A DNA stretch of 49,716 bases from Treponema sp. GTDB lineage: Bacteria; Spirochaetota; Spirochaetia; Treponematales; Breznakiellaceae. Within the stretch, counting starts at the first letter, position 1; the number at the start of each line of letters is the position of its first letter. Below the pieces are notes generated by a model. The model was not told where the DNA came from. It worked only from the letters and a program-made list of their open reading frames with translations, and searched no databases. The position numbers and the translations under genes were made by a program. Where the stretch lies: assembly GCA_031273325.1 (NCBI GenBank), contig JAISSB010000048.1, positions 1 through 49,716 on the forward strand. Direction: 5' to 3'. Below are positions 32,762 through 44,309 of the stretch, one piece after another.

Positions 32762-35700
32762 ATGGAAAACGGTGCAAGTAGTAAACATATGGCAAATAAA
32801 AGGCAATATATTGGAAAAGATATTCAGGACATTATGGATGTTCCGAATTTGATCGATATTCAGATAAATTCTTATGAACGGTTTTTGCAACGTGAACGTT
32901 TAAAAAATAATGAAAAACCGCTTGATCAAGGGCTTGAAGAAATTTTACGTTCCACTTTTCCGATTGCAAGTCCAAATGGTGACATTGTTTTGGAATATGA
33001 ATATTATTCCCTTGATGAAGAAACTGTGAAAAGTGAAATAGAATGTAAACAAAAAGGTTTAAGTTATTCTGTTGCGCTTAAAGCACGAGTAAATTTGGTA
33101 TTTCAGCAAACGGGAGAGATCCGACAAAAAGATATTTACCTCGGTGATATTCCGCTTATGACAGAGCGTGGTACTTTTATTATCAACGGTGCGGAACGAG
33201 TAGTAGTTTCACAAATTCATCGTTCACCGGGAGTTATTTTTGGTCATGAAGAGAAAACGGATAGCTTTTCGTCACGTATTATTCCGTACCGTGGGTCATG
33301 GTTAGAGTTCGAGATTGACAAAAAACGAGAGCTTATTTATGCGAAAATTGACCGTAAAAAACGTATACTCGGAAGTATTTTCCTCCGTGCATTGGGACTC
33401 AATAGCCGTGAAGAACTTATTCGTGCATTTTATACTGTGGAAGAGCTTACAGTACAAGCAGAACCTGCATCGAAAGAACATATTGCAGGAAAAATTCTTG
33501 CACAAGCAGTTCGGATTAAAGACGAAAGCGGTACCGAAAAAATTTTATACCGTGCAGGAGAAAAACTTCATCTTCACGATATTGAAGAGCTTTTAACTTT
33601 TGGGATTTCATCTATAACAGTCATTAATTTCGAAGCAGCACATTCTCTTAAATCAACGATGATTCTTCGCTGTCTTGAACGTGAAGAAATTAAATTCGCC
33701 TATGGAGAGATAAATGAACCGTCAAAAGAAAGCGTTTTTTCGGCAGTATATTCGGTATTAACTCCAGGTGAATCAATAACAGTTGATAATGCAGAGAAGA
33801 ATTTGCAAGCTATGTTTTTTAGTTCAAGTCGTTATGACCTTGGACGTGTTGGACGGTACAAATTAAATAAAAAATTGGAGCATAATCCGCCTCTCGAAGA
33901 ACATATACTGACTCTTCAAGACATTATTGCGACGATGAAATTCTTAATCAAAGTTTTCATTGAAGAAGAAAAAGATGATGAAATTGATCATCTTGGGAAT
34001 CGAAGAGTGAGATCTGTCGGAGAATTGATGACCAACCAACTTAAAATTGCGTTCTCTCGTATGGAACGGACTGCTAAAGAACGTATGTCGCTTAAAGACA
34101 CTGATACAACAAAACCTCAAGATCTTATCTCACTAAAACCAATTGTTGCAACGATCAAAGAATTTTTTGGTTCAAGTCAACTGTCACAGTTTATGGATCA
34201 GGTTAATCCGCTTGCTGAAATTACTCATAAACGTCGTCTCAATGCACTTGGTCCTGGTGGTCTTGCTCGTGATAGAGCGGGCATAGATGTCCGTGACGTT
34301 CACTATACCCATTACGGTAGAATGTGTCCTATTGAGACTCCTGAGGGACAAAATATTGGACTTATTGTGTCCCTAGCAAACTACACGCGGGTTAATGAAT
34401 ACGGTTTCTTGGAAACACCTTTTCGGAAAGTGCAAGACGGTAAAGCTACAACTGAAGTTGAATATCTTTCGGCTATAGATGAGGATAAATATTACGTCGC
34501 TCAAGCTTCAGCAAAAATTAATAAAAAAGGAGAATTTGCAGACAAACAAATTTCCTGTCGTAAACAGGGAGATTATACAACTCGCTCTCCGAAAGATATT
34601 CAGTATATGGATGTTTCTCCAAAACAAATTATCTCAATTTCTGCTTCTCTTATTCCATTTCTTGAACACGACGACGCAAATCGTGCACTTATGGGTTCTA
34701 ATATGCAGCGTCAAGCTGTCCCTCTTGTGTTCCCGGAATCTCCTCGTGTGGGAACCGGCATGGAAGGACGTTGTGCTTACGATTCAGGAGTTTTGGTAAA
34801 AGCGAGGCGTGCAGGTACCGTCGTTTATGTTAGTGCAAGTACTATTCAAATTCACAGTACAGAAGGAGACGTAGATAACTATGCGTTGATTAAATATCAA
34901 CGTACTAATCAAGACACCTGCTGCAATCAACGACCAATTGTTCAACTTGGTGAGTATGTTGAATCTGGACAAGTCATTGCCGATGGTCCGGCAACTCAAA
35001 ACGGAGAACTTGCTTTAGGACGGAATATTCTTGTTGGTTTTATGCCGTGGAACGGGTATAATTATGAAGATTCAATTCTCATTTCACAACGTGTTGTAAA
35101 AGAAGATATGTTTACTTCAATTCATATAAAAGAATTTTCTGTTGAAGTGCGAGAAACAAAACTGGGACCTGAAAAAATTACCCGTGATATTCCGAATATC
35201 GGTGATCGCAGCTTAGATCATTTGGATTCACGAGGCATCATCCGGATTGGAGCAAAAGTACATTCAAATAATATCTTAGTTGGTAAAGTGACTCCGAAGA
35301 GCGAAGTTGAAACAACTCCAGAGTTTAAGTTACTTAATTCTATTTTTGGAGAGAAATCAAAAGATGTTCGTGACACATCTCTTCGTGTCCCGCACGGTGT
35401 TGATGGAACGGTTATTGATGTACAGTATATCACCCGGAACAGTGGTAATGAATTGAATCCCGGAGTTAATGAAGTAGTAAAAGTACTTATTGCAACGAAA
35501 CGTAAGCTTCGTGAAGGAGATAAAATGGCGGGGCGACACGGTAACAAGGGAGTTGTTGCTCGTGTTCTTCCTGAAGAAGATATGCCATATATGGAAGACG
35601 GTACGCCACTTGATCTTTGTTTGACGCCGTTGGGAGTTCCGTCGCGTATGAACATCGGGCAACTTCTGGAGACGGAATTAGGTTGGGCAGGTTCAACACT

Positions 35701-36283
35701 TGACGAGTGGTATTCGGCTCCGGTTTTTCAGTCTCCTTCAACAGAACAAATCGAAGAAAAATTGAAAGAAGCAGGTTTGCCGGTCAATTCAAAAGTGCGG
35801 CTTCGTGACGGCCGGACGGGAGATTTTTTTGTCAACCCCATTTTTTGTGGCATTATTTATTTTTTGAAATTGCACCACCTTGTGGACGACAAAATGCATG
35901 CACGGTCAACCGGTCCCTATTCTCTTGTAACACAACAACCGCTTGGTGGTAAAGCTCAGTTTGGAGGTCAACGGCTTGGAGAAATGGAAGTATGGGCGCT
36001 TGAAGCTTACGGTGCTTCTAACACACTCCAAGAATTGCTCACTATTAAATCTGATGATATGACCGGACGCTCTAAAATTTACGAAGCAATTGTTAAAGGA
36101 GAACCTTCAATAACCGCAGGTATTCCTGAATCATTTAATGTACTTGTACAAGAATTGCGTGGATTAGCATTGGATCTCACCGTATATGACGCAAAAGGTA
36201 AACAAATTCCTCTTACTGAACGTGACGGCGAGCTGATTAAGAAAGCAGGTTCAAACTTTTATAAGGAGGAAAACCATGCGTGA
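32762..36283 (+). CDS. rpoB: DNA-directed RNA polymerase subunit beta
   Basis: 1173 residues. All main blocks are present: [18 protein letters not shown] (N-terminal), the rifampicin region [56 protein letters not shown], the catalytic-centre [12 protein letters not shown] and C-terminal [19 protein letters not shown]. Asn494 replaces the serine equivalent to E. coli S531, a change linked to natural rifampicin resistance in spirochaetes. The start is uncertain: ATG 32762 and ATG 32789 both lack a ribosome binding site. The 3' end overlaps rpoC by 8 bp and carries its AAGGAGG site. Confidence 0.97.
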   Translation: MENGASSKHMANKRQYIGKDIQDIMDVPNLIDIQINSYERFLQRERLKNNEKPLDQGLEEILRSTFPIASPNGDIVLEYEYYSLDEETVKSEIECKQKGLSYSVALKARVNLVFQQTGEIRQKDIYLGDIPLMTERGTFIINGAERVVVSQIHRSPGVIFGHEEKTDSFSSRIIPYRGSWLEFEIDKKRELIYAKIDRKKRILGSIFLRALGLNSREELIRAFYTVEELTVQAEPASKEHIAGKILAQAVRIKDESGTEKILYRAGEKLHLHDIEELLTFGISSITVINFEAAHSLKSTMILRCLEREEIKFAYGEINEPSKESVFSAVYSVLTPGESITVDNAEKNLQAMFFSSSRYDLGRVGRYKLNKKLEHNPPLEEHILTLQDIIATMKFLIKVFIEEEKDDEIDHLGNRRVRSVGELMTNQLKIAFSRMERTAKERMSLKDTDTTKPQDLISLKPIVATIKEFFGSSQLSQFMDQVNPLAEITHKRRLNALGPGGLARDRAGIDVRDVHYTHYGRMCPIETPEGQNIGLIVSLANYTRVNEYGFLETPFRKVQDGKATTEVEYLSAIDEDKYYVAQASAKINKKGEFADKQISCRKQGDYTTRSPKDIQYMDVSPKQIISISASLIPFLEHDDANRALMGSNMQRQAVPLVFPESPRVGTGMEGRCAYDSGVLVKARRAGTVVYVSASTIQIHSTEGDVDNYALIKYQRTNQDTCCNQRPIVQLGEYVESGQVIADGPATQNGELALGRNILVGFMPWNGYNYEDSILISQRVVKEDMFTSIHIKEFSVEVRETKLGPEKITRDIPNIGDRSLDHLDSRGIIRIGAKVHSNNILVGKVTPKSEVETTPEFKLLNSIFGEKSKDVRDTSLRVPHGVDGTVIDVQYITRNSGNELNPGVNEVVKVLIATKRKLREGDKMAGRHGNKGVVARVLPEEDMPYMEDGTPLDLCLTPLGVPSRMNIGQLLETELGWAGSTLDEWYSAPVFQSPSTEQIEEKLKEAGLPVNSKVRLRDGRTGDFFVNPIFCGIIYFLKLHHLVDDKMHARSTGPYSLVTQQPLGGKAQFGGQRLGEMEVWALEAYGASNTLQELLTIKSDDMTGRSKIYEAIVKGEPSITAGIPESFNVLVQELRGLALDLTVYDAKGKQIPLTERDGELIKKAGSNFYKEENHA

Positions 36284-39200
36284 TATACAGGATTTTGATT
36301 CTATTAAAATCCGTTTAGCTTCTCCGGATATGATCCGTTCATGGTCCTATGGGGAAGTTAAAAAGCCGGAAACAATCAATTATCGTACCTTTCGCCCAGA
36401 AAAAGAAGGGCTTTTCTGTGAACGTATTTTTGGTACAACTAAAGAATGGGAATGTTACTGTGGAAAATTTAAATCGATACGGTATAAAGGGGTAATTTGC
36501 GATCGTTGCGGCGTTGAAGTGACACACTTCAAAGTACGCCGTGAACGTATGGGGCATATTGAATTGTTTGCTCCTGTTGCTCATGTATGGTACTATCGGG
36601 CAGTGCCGAGCCGTATTGGGCTTCTCCTTGATATGACGATGAAAAACTTACGATCAGTACTCTACTATGAGAAGTATATCGTTATGGAACCGGGTGACAC
36701 GGATCTTAAAAAAATGCAATTGCTCACCGAAGATGAATACTATGAAGCTCAAGAACGGTATAGCGGTAGTTTTACCGCAGAAATGGGAGCTGAAGCAATT
36801 CGAACACTTTTAGAAAATCTTAATTTGGATGCTATGGCTACTGAATTGCGGGCAAGGATGATTGAAAAAGGTTCTAAAAGCGACAAGTCACTGCTCAAAC
36901 GTATTCAAATCGTTGAAGATTTTCGTGCTTCGAATAATCTTCCTGAATGGATGATTATGAGTGTAATTCCGGTTATTCCTCCAGATTTGCGGCCTATGGT
37001 ACAATTAGACGGTGGACGCTTTGCCACAAGCGATCTTAATGATCTCTACCGTCGGGTAATCAACCGTAATAATCGACTTAAGCGGCTCATGTTACTCAAT
37101 GCTCCGGATGTCATTGTTCGAAATGAAAAACGGATGCTTCAAGAAGCAGTAGATGCTCTCTTTGACAATTCAAAACGGCGTCGTGTCGTAAAAGGTTCCT
37201 CGAATCGTCCCCTTAAATCTATCTCAGATATGCTTAAAGGTAAACAAGGACGGTTCCGCCAGAATTTGTTGGGAAAACGCGTTGATTATTCAGGACGTTC
37301 TGTTATTACCGTTGGACCAGATTTAAAAATGTGGCAATGCGGTTTACCGACAAAGATGGCACTTGAGTTATTTAAACCGTTTATTATGAAGAAATTGGTT
37401 GCCAAAGATGTTGTTCACAATATCAAGCAGGCAAAAATGCTTGTCGAATCAGAAACTGCCGAAGTTTTTGCGGTGCTTGATGAAGTCGTGCATGAACATC
37501 CAGTATTGCTGAATAGAGCGCCAACATTGCACCGTCTTGGTATTCAAGCCTTTGAACCGGTTCTTGTTGAGGGGAAAGCGATCCGTCTCAATCCGTTGGT
37601 ATGTCGCGCTTTCAATGCTGATTTTGACGGTGATCAGATGGCGGTACACGTCCCTTTAACGCAAGAAGCCCAAATGGAATGTTGGACTCTTATGCTTTCA
37701 GCACGTAATCTCCTCGATCCAGCAAATGGAAAAACGATAGTATTTCCCTCTCAGGATATGGTATTAGGGATAAATTTTTTGACGCGAGTAAAACCGCACG
37801 CAAAAGGTGAAGGACATAGATATTCTTCTCCCGAAGAAGTATTGATGGCTGTTGAGACAAAATCTCTTGAATGGGAAGCTTTAATCTTAGTTAAAGCTCC
37901 CAAAGAACTCGTGTGGGAAGCAATTGGAAAATTATGGGATCCCAGACCGGACGGTTTGATAGAAACAACTGCTGGAAGACTCGTTTTCAATGAAGAGATG
38001 CCGTCGGAACTTCCTTTTATAAACTGCGAACTAAAAGATAAAGAGTTAAAAGCGTTCATTGAGTATGTCTTTACCGAAAAAAATTCATGGCTGACGGTAC
38101 AAATGCTTGATGCAATCAAGGCAACAGGATACAAGTATGCTACTGTCTTTGGGGCAACGATTGGTATTGACGATATTATCGTGCCACAGGAAAAAACAGA
38201 AATGATTGAAAAAGCTAATCATGAAGTTGAAACTATTCACCAGCAATATCAAGAAGGGCTTATTTCAAAAGAGGAACACCATAACCGGGTCATTGAAGTA
38301 TGGTCAAAAACTAACGAAGATCTTACCAGTAAGGTAATGAAAACGTTGGAATCTGACCGTGACGGTTTTAATTCAGTGTTTATGATGGCAAACTCAGGAG
38401 CGCGAGGCAGTAAAACGCAAATTCGTCAATTATCGGGAATGCGCGGTTTAATGTCAAAACCTTCAGGTGATATTATTGAATTGCCAATCCGGTCTAACTT
38501 TAAAGAAGGGCTGTCAGTCATTGAATTTTTTATTTCAACTAACGGCGCCCGTAAGGGACTTGCCGACACTGCTCTTAAAACGTCTGAAGCTGGATATTTA
38601 ACGCGACGGTTAGTTGATATTGCTCAAGATGTCGTTGTTAATGAGGACGATTGCGGTACGATTAACGGTATTGCGTATTCAGCGATAAAAGACGGAGAAG
38701 AGATTATTGAACCACTGCGCGATAGAATTGTTGGTCGATACACATTAGAACGGGTAAAACATCCCATTACCGGTGAGATAATTATTGATGTGAACGAGGA
38801 AATTAACGAATCTATTGCAAGTGCGATAGAAGCGGCTGGAGTTGAAACAGTACGTATCCGTACTGTTCTTACCTGTGAAGCAAAGCATGGTGTATGCCGT
38901 AAATGCTATGGGCGCAATCTTGCAACGAATAAAACGGTTGAAATTGGAGAAGCAGTGGGTACCATTGCAGCTCAATCAATAGGTCAACCGGGAACACAGC
39001 TTACTATGAGGACTTTCCACATCGGAGGGGCAGCAACAAGAGCTAACGAAGAAAACAGAATTACCCTTAAGTATCCGGTATATCTTCGGGAACTTTCCGG
39101 AACGCACGTCATACTGAATAACGGTCATCGGCTTTTTACGCGGAAAGGTTTTGCTATAGTTAATAAAATTATCAAAGAAATTCCGCTTGAAAGTGAAGAC

Positions 39201-40538
39201 GAAGTCTTCGTTGGAAACCGGAAACGGGTTTTTAAAAATGAAGTTGTTGTGCAGCATAAAGGAAAAGAAATATTTTCTACGGAAAATGCTTTTGCTATGA
39301 TCCATAATTCATGCCTCTATCTTATTGGTAATGATCAAAAAATTGAAATCCGCAACGGTTCCGAATGTATAGTAGACGAAGAAAGTATTGTACCGGCAAA
39401 CGAAACTATTGCAATATTTGATCCGTTTAATGATCCAATCCTTGCAGAATTTGACGGTATTGTTGAGTATGAAGATATTATTCCCGGAATGACCTTTAAG
39501 GAGGAAGTGAACACTGAGACGGGAAATACTGAAAAGAAAATCATTGAATTTCAGTTAGAAAATAAAGAACCCCGTATCCGTATTCGCGATGATATAGGTA
39601 TTGAAGTAGCTTCATATTTACTTCCTGTTGGTGCGTACATTCAAGTAGCTGAAAATGAACAGATTACGAAAGGGACTATGCTTGCAAAGATACTGAAAGA
39701 ATCGACAAAAGCTATGGATATTACCAGCGGTTTACCACGTGTTGGAGAGCTTTTTGAAGCGCGTAAACCAAAAAATCCAGCAGTACTTGCCCAAGTATCC
39801 GGCACGGTGCATTTCAAAGAAATTTCAAAAGGAAAACGAATCGTCATTGTGAGAGACGGTTTTAACAGAGAATACAAACATCTTATTCCCATAACAAAAC
39901 GGCTTTTGGTGCGTGACGGTGATACGGTTGAAGCGGGGGAAAATCTTTGCTCCGGAGCGGTGAATCCGCATGAAGTGCTGAGTATCCTTGGTGAAGATCA
40001 TTTGCAAAAGTACTTAATGGATGGAATTCAGCAAGTGTACCGTGCTCAGGGAGTTTCTATCAATGATAAACATATTGGGGTTATTATTCGGCAGATGATG
40101 CGGAAAGTTGAAATCGTTGCGGTCGGTGACACTAAGTTTATCTACGGGCAAACGGTTGATCGCTATCGGTTCCGTGACGAAAATAATCGGGTCATAACTG
40201 AAGGTGGACAGCCGGCGGTTGCACGCCCGCTCTTTCAAGGTATTACAAAGGCAAGTCTCAATATTGATTCATTCCTTTCAGCCGCTTCGTTCCAAGAAAC
40301 AACGCGGGTGCTTACGAATGCAGCGATTGCAAGTTCTATTGATAATCTCCACGGTTTGAAAGAAAATATTATCATTGGACATCCAATTCCAGCCGGTACT
40401 GGTATGAAATATTATCGGAAGATTAAATTGCACGACGAAGATGGACAAGATCTTGATGAACAGGTACAGGAACTGTTGGAAGAGCAACGTAAAGCAAAAG
40501 CCGAAGGAAGCAGTGCAAAAATAAGCATACAAGACTGA
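36276..40538 (+). CDS. rpoC: DNA-directed RNA polymerase subunit beta'
   Basis: 1420 residues. N-terminal zinc site [23 protein letters not shown], clamp/lid regions, the Mg2+ site [15 protein letters not shown] (~450), bridge helix and trigger loop region, and a second zinc site [16 protein letters not shown]. The active site of transcription with RpoB. AAGGAGGAAAACC gives a strong ribosome binding site inside the end of rpoB, so translation is coupled. In many bacteria, including other treponemes, rpsL-rpsG follow; here an ABC exporter gene does. Confidence 0.98.
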   Translation: MRDIQDFDSIKIRLASPDMIRSWSYGEVKKPETINYRTFRPEKEGLFCERIFGTTKEWECYCGKFKSIRYKGVICDRCGVEVTHFKVRRERMGHIELFAPVAHVWYYRAVPSRIGLLLDMTMKNLRSVLYYEKYIVMEPGDTDLKKMQLLTEDEYYEAQERYSGSFTAEMGAEAIRTLLENLNLDAMATELRARMIEKGSKSDKSLLKRIQIVEDFRASNNLPEWMIMSVIPVIPPDLRPMVQLDGGRFATSDLNDLYRRVINRNNRLKRLMLLNAPDVIVRNEKRMLQEAVDALFDNSKRRRVVKGSSNRPLKSISDMLKGKQGRFRQNLLGKRVDYSGRSVITVGPDLKMWQCGLPTKMALELFKPFIMKKLVAKDVVHNIKQAKMLVESETAEVFAVLDEVVHEHPVLLNRAPTLHRLGIQAFEPVLVEGKAIRLNPLVCRAFNADFDGDQMAVHVPLTQEAQMECWTLMLSARNLLDPANGKTIVFPSQDMVLGINFLTRVKPHAKGEGHRYSSPEEVLMAVETKSLEWEALILVKAPKELVWEAIGKLWDPRPDGLIETTAGRLVFNEEMPSELPFINCELKDKELKAFIEYVFTEKNSWLTVQMLDAIKATGYKYATVFGATIGIDDIIVPQEKTEMIEKANHEVETIHQQYQEGLISKEEHHNRVIEVWSKTNEDLTSKVMKTLESDRDGFNSVFMMANSGARGSKTQIRQLSGMRGLMSKPSGDIIELPIRSNFKEGLSVIEFFISTNGARKGLADTALKTSEAGYLTRRLVDIAQDVVVNEDDCGTINGIAYSAIKDGEEIIEPLRDRIVGRYTLERVKHPITGEIIIDVNEEINESIASAIEAAGVETVRIRTVLTCEAKHGVCRKCYGRNLATNKTVEIGEAVGTIAAQSIGQPGTQLTMRTFHIGGAATRANEENRITLKYPVYLRELSGTHVILNNGHRLFTRKGFAIVNKIIKEIPLESEDEVFVGNRKRVFKNEVVVQHKGKEIFSTENAFAMIHNSCLYLIGNDQKIEIRNGSECIVDEESIVPANETIAIFDPFNDPILAEFDGIVEYEDIIPGMTFKEEVNTETGNTEKKIIEFQLENKEPRIRIRDDIGIEVASYLLPVGAYIQVAENEQITKGTMLAKILKESTKAMDITSGLPRVGELFEARKPKNPAVLAQVSGTVHFKEISKGKRIVIVRDGFNREYKHLIPITKRLLVRDGDTVEAGENLCSGAVNPHEVLSILGEDHLQKYLMDGIQQVYRAQGVSINDKHIGVIIRQMMRKVEIVAVGDTKFIYGQTVDRYRFRDENNRVITEGGQPAVARPLFQGITKASLNIDSFLSAASFQETTRVLTNAAIASSIDNLHGLKENIIIGHPIPAGTGMKYYRKIKLHDEDGQDLDEQVQELLEEQRKAKAEGSSAKISIQD

Positions 40539-40570
40539 CAATTTCTCTTGGATGTGTGCGAGTTTAAAAA

Positions 40571-40589
40571 AGGCTTACGAAGAAAGCCA
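40571..40589. terminator. Weak hairpin after rpoC
   Basis: GGCTT-ACGAAGA-AAGCC, a 5-bp stem with A-rich sequence upstream and ATTGTTTG downstream, between rpoC and the ABC exporter. Only a tentative terminator. Confidence 0.35.
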
Positions 40590-40613
40590 TTGTTTGAGTA
40601 TTTGGTAGGTCAT

Positions 40614-40619
40614 TATAAT
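40614..40619 (+). promoter_or_regulatory. -10 box of the ABC exporter gene, predicted leaderless
   Basis: A perfect TATAAT ends exactly 7 nt before the GTG start at 40627. TTGTTT (40590-40595) at an 18-bp spacing is a weak -35. No Shine-Dalgarno sequence. Confidence 0.5.
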
Positions 40620-40626
40620 GTGAGTT

Positions 40627-42432
40627 GTGAAATGGAACAACAACGTTAAACAACAACCGCCGAGCAACCGTAATCGCTATGACGTTGACGAATATTTAGA
40701 CGAAAAGATTAGTCTCGCACACTTTCGTCACTGTATTAAATATATTAAACGGGTAAAAACCCCGATGATCGCCGCATTACTGTTGAGTTTAACGGGAAGT
40801 GTTATCGGACTTGCCGGCCCGTTAATTATTCAACATGCACTTGATGTGGCGGTGCCGGCTAAAGATATACGGCTTTTATTAAGTATGGCGGCACTTTTAA
40901 GTCTGAGTATCATTATAAGTATTGGGTTTGGAGCAATTCGGAATATCTTAGTGGCACGTGCGGGACAAACAATCATCCACGACATCCGCTATGATTTATT
41001 TGCACATTTGCAACAGTTGCCGTTTTCTTTTTATGACAGCCGTCCGCATGGGAAAATCTTTGTACGCGTTGTTCCCTACGTTAACGGGGTATCCGAAGCG
41101 CTTTCCAATGGAATTCTTAACTTTATTATTGAAATTCTTAACATACTATTCATTATATTTTTTATGTTTCAGGTCAGCCCTCACCTAAGCACCGTAACAA
41201 TTTCTGGTTTACCCATTTTAGCTTTATTTATCTGGATTATAAAAACACGCCAGCGCCGTGCATGGCAGAAAGTTTCTAATAAAAACTCCAATTTAAACGC
41301 ATACATTCAAGAATCAATTGACGGTGTACGGGTTACCCAAGTTTTTGACCGTCAAAAGACAAATGGAACTATCCTTGACCGTCTTGCTGCGGAACGGAAT
41401 AACGCATGGATGGGGGCAATTTATATATCAAATACGGTATGGTTCACGACAGAAACGATTAGTCAAATTGTTTTCTCTTTTATATACGTTATGGGAGCCT
41501 ATTGGATGAATCCGCATGCAACCTTCGGTATGTTGTTAGCAATGGGAAATTATGCGTGGCGGTTTTGGCAGCCGATTATTAATCTCGGCAATATTTACAA
41601 TACGTTTGTCACCGGTATGAGTTATCTCGACCGAATTTTTGATACCATTGCAGAGCCGGTATTAACGGCAGACATTCCGGAAGCTCAAGAGTTACCGCCA
41701 ATTCGCGGGCATGTGAGCTTTGAGCATGTAACGTTTCGATATAGCAGCGAAAAAACAATTCTTAATGATATTTCTTTTATCATTGAACCAAGCAATAGCG
41801 TTGCTATTGTCGGTCCAACAGGAGCCGGAAAGACGACTATTGTCAATTTACTCAGTCGGTTTTATAGCATTGAACAGGGAAGAGTTCTCGTTGACGGTTT
41901 TGATATTATGAAGCTTAAACTTTCTTCGTTAAGACGGCAAATGGGCATTATGCTTCAAGACAGTTTTATTTTTTCCGGTACTATTGCTGACAATATCCGT
42001 TACGGGAAGCTGGACGCGACGGACGAAGAGATTCATGCTGCTGCTGAATTGATCGGCGCCCATACATTTATTGAAAAACTCCCCAAAGGTTATCATACAT
42101 GGGTTACCGAGCGCGGCGGCGGAATATCCCACGGTGAAAAACAGTTGATCGCATTTGCCCGCACGCTGCTTTCCGATCCGCGGATTCTCATTTTAGACGA
42201 AGCAACCAGTAGTATCGATACGGGAACAGAGCAGCTTGTCCAAGAAGGGATTAAGATATTAATGAAAGGACGAACTTCTTTTTTAATTGCCCACCGTCTT
42301 TCAACTATTCGGGACTGTTCAAAAATTTTCTTTATCAGCAATGGGACGATTGCCGAAAGCGGGACCCATGAATCGCTTATGGCGCTCAAAGGACAGTATT
42401 ACCGGCTCTATACGGCACAGTACACCGAGTAG
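40627..42432 (+). CDS. ABC exporter, fused permease/ATPase
   Basis: 601 residues from a GTG start. Type-IV exporter membrane domain (about 45-340; six helices, starting MIAALLLSLTGSVIGLAGPLIIQHAL) and ATPase domain: Walker A VGPTGAGKTTIVNLL (~400), Q-loop MLQDSFIFSGTIADNIRYG, signature ISHGEKQL (Ser-His-Gly-Glu, a variant of LSGGQ), Walker B ILILDEATSSID and H-loop AHRLSTI. It is of the MdlA/BmrA multidrug or lipid exporter type; substrate unknown. The degenerate signature suggests it could be one half of a heterodimer, but no partner gene adjoins. It sits where rpsL-rpsG might be expected after rpoC. Confidence 0.87.
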   Translation: MKWNNNVKQQPPSNRNRYDVDEYLDEKISLAHFRHCIKYIKRVKTPMIAALLLSLTGSVIGLAGPLIIQHALDVAVPAKDIRLLLSMAALLSLSIIISIGFGAIRNILVARAGQTIIHDIRYDLFAHLQQLPFSFYDSRPHGKIFVRVVPYVNGVSEALSNGILNFIIEILNILFIIFFMFQVSPHLSTVTISGLPILALFIWIIKTRQRRAWQKVSNKNSNLNAYIQESIDGVRVTQVFDRQKTNGTILDRLAAERNNAWMGAIYISNTVWFTTETISQIVFSFIYVMGAYWMNPHATFGMLLAMGNYAWRFWQPIINLGNIYNTFVTGMSYLDRIFDTIAEPVLTADIPEAQELPPIRGHVSFEHVTFRYSSEKTILNDISFIIEPSNSVAIVGPTGAGKTTIVNLLSRFYSIEQGRVLVDGFDIMKLKLSSLRRQMGIMLQDSFIFSGTIADNIRYGKLDATDEEIHAAAELIGAHTFIEKLPKGYHTWVTERGGGISHGEKQLIAFARTLLSDPRILILDEATSSIDTGTEQLVQEGIKILMKGRTSFLIAHRLSTIRDCSKIFFISNGTIAESGTHESLMALKGQYYRLYTAQYTE

Positions 42433-42762
42433 GCAGACCTCTGAATAAAAGCCGACCAGTGGGGACAGACTTCTGGAATCAAGACTAGCGGGGACAGACC
42501 TCTGATAAAAAAGGAACCGGTATCTCCTCTAATTAGGAATTGGGTACTTCCTCTACCTTAGAGGAGGTACCCTAATTCAATGTGGAATCGCTACCTCCTC
42601 TAATCAGGAACTGGTACCTTACATGCATTAAACAGATACCCGCGGAGGTTACGGTAATTCTGCGTGTAATCAATCTAGTTCGAAGCTTAGCGTGAGAGGT
42701 CTGTCCTTATTTTTATGTGAAGGGTTATTGCAGGCGTAATTGAAAAAATTGAAAAAGCACAT
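42433..42762. repeat. Spacer with GGGGACAGACC motifs and AGGAGG hairpin
   Basis: No gene. GGCAGACCTCT (42432-42442), GGGGACAGAC (42461-42470), GGGGACAGACC (42490-42500) and, inverted, GAGGTCTGTCC (42695-42705). Between them a repeated GGTATCTCCTCTAATTAGGAA-like element occurs twice (~42522 and ~42590), and a 14-bp stem GGGTACTTCCTCTA/TAGAGGAGGTACCC (42542-42555/42559-42572) with one T-G pair could terminate transcription between convergent genes. Confidence 0.75.
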
Positions 42763-43038
42763 TCACCGTAACGCGGAGAGGTTCTGCGGTAACGGGGTGC
42801 CGGAAAACGAAGCTTGAGTGTTTAACGGAGAGGACTCCGCCTTAAACGAACGGCTTCGCGGAGGAGGCGGCGACGGTATGGGGCGCGACGGGCGTGAAGG
42901 AGCAGAAGGACGTGAGGGCGACGGTATGGAAGGACGTGATTTTTCATAATTCCGTGAGGAACGTGACGCGGGTATAATAAGGCAACTGGAAAATGTTGCA
43001 GTAGACAGTGCAAGCACTATTAACATTAGTTTAAACAT
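42763..43038 (-). CDS. Small Ser/Pro/Arg-rich putative lipoprotein
   Basis: 91 residues. Signal sequence MFKLMLIVLALSTATFSSC with lipobox FSSC. The mature part is low-complexity (RPSIPSPSRPSAPSRPSRPIPSPPPPRSRS), likely an unstructured, positively charged tether at the membrane or cell wall. GTGGAGG precedes the ATG, which overlaps the 3' end of the COG3014 gene by 13 bp. Last gene of the thrA operon. No family recognised. Confidence 0.65.
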   Translation of the reverse strand: MFKLMLIVLALSTATFSSCLIIPASRSSRNYEKSRPSIPSPSRPSAPSRPSRPIPSPPPPRSRSFKAESSPLNTQASFSGTPLPQNLSALR

Positions 43039-44309
43039 AAAACCTCCACAAGGTTAAGTTTTTGGGCATGTAGGGTAACCGTCTTTTGTTCAGCACTAAT
43101 CAGTTGGCCCCGCTCCCCATAATAATTAATCGTAAACGAATAGGTGCCGGGAGCAAGATTCACCGCACCAACATATACTTTGGCAGGAAAATACCGTGCT
43201 ATTCTGGTATCTGCTCGTTCACTCAATTCGTTAAACAACTGTAAACCAGAAGAAAGTACGTTGTTTTGACCGATTATTTCCTGAAGAGCCTTCGTTCCGG
43301 CCCCCTTTAAGACTGAGCGCGCCACTGATTTTGCATACAATAGATAGGCTTTTTCTTTAAAAGTTTCATGTGCAACTGCTTGTATATCCTCTAAAAGTTC
43401 CATATCTACTGTGTAGCCATTATCGAACACAGCGCTCAGAGACCGGAGCGCAGACGGACGGTTTTGGAGTGTTGGGAGTACTATTTTTATATACTGTTCC
43501 CTGTTATCCGCAAGAGCAATCCTTATCGTGTCTTCCCGCTTTATCGGCGACAAACCGGTAAAAGCAATGATGTTAAGCCGCGCCATTCCTGACGGAACAG
43601 TTAATTCGTCGGCAATTGAGGAAGGAATAGGAAAGGGATAAATATGAGGAGATTGGTTAAACGCAGCCGATAATAACGCACTGTCTATCCGAGCGTCGTC
43701 ATACTTTCCGTTGCTTCGGTACAACAGCATACCCAAATAGCGGGCAAAAGCGGAATTATGAAAGGTATTTGTTCCCTGAGTGAAACGGGGAATTTCCGCG
43801 CCGTTGTCCCGAACCGTTTGTTCGAGCCGTCCTGTCAGTTGTTCGTACTGCTCCGACAGGTGTTCAAGCACATAATTCATTCTCCGCACATCAATTAATG
43901 CCGATTCGACATCGTTTCGGTGATAATAGTTCAGTGCATTAAACGCACTGCTATAGATATTTTCATAATCTTCTCCGTCGTAGTTTCGTACCGTATCGTT
44001 GATAATGTACGAAGCTAGTTCTGTCCGGATACTTTTGGTAAATGCGTCGTCAATAGCTTGGGCGGCGCGTTCCAGCATATCTGACGATTCCCGGTACTTT
44101 CCTGCGTAATGTTCAAGCATACCGCGATCCAAATAGTAGAGGATCAAATCTTCCGCACGGTAGAGCGACTGCCGATGTTGGTTAAGCAATGCCGCCGCAG
44201 TGGAAAAGTTGCCCTGATAGAGTGATTGTTCGATTTGAGGCGGAGGAGCTAGAGTAGTGCAAGAAACACAAACAAACACAACAGCTATACCGCCAATTAT
44301 GATTTTCAT
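43026..44309 (-). CDS. COG3014-like TPR lipoprotein
   Basis: 427 residues. Signal MKIIIGGIAVVFVCVSC with lipobox VSC. The mature part starts with TPR-like helices (SLYQGNFSTAAALLNQHRQSL, LILYYLDRGMLEHYAGKYRESSDMLERAAQAIDDA), then ALNYYHRNDVESALIDVRRMN, matching the uncharacterised COG3014 family often paired with LpoB/LPP20-type lipoproteins; the C-terminal ~150 residues are beta-rich (LAPGTYSFTINYYGERGQ). Probably envelope-associated. Overlaps the rrf2 stop by 4 bp and the small lipoprotein start by 13 bp, so the three are co-translated. Confidence 0.75.
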   Translation of the reverse strand: MKIIIGGIAVVFVCVSCTTLAPPPQIEQSLYQGNFSTAAALLNQHRQSLYRAEDLILYYLDRGMLEHYAGKYRESSDMLERAAQAIDDAFTKSIRTELASYIINDTVRNYDGEDYENIYSSAFNALNYYHRNDVESALIDVRRMNYVLEHLSEQYEQLTGRLEQTVRDNGAEIPRFTQGTNTFHNSAFARYLGMLLYRSNGKYDDARIDSALLSAAFNQSPHIYPFPIPSSIADELTVPSGMARLNIIAFTGLSPIKREDTIRIALADNREQYIKIVLPTLQNRPSALRSLSAVFDNGYTVDMELLEDIQAVAHETFKEKAYLLYAKSVARSVLKGAGTKALQEIIGQNNVLSSGLQLFNELSERADTRIARYFPAKVYVGAVNLAPGTYSFTINYYGERGQLISAEQKTVTLHAQKLNLVEVLCLN

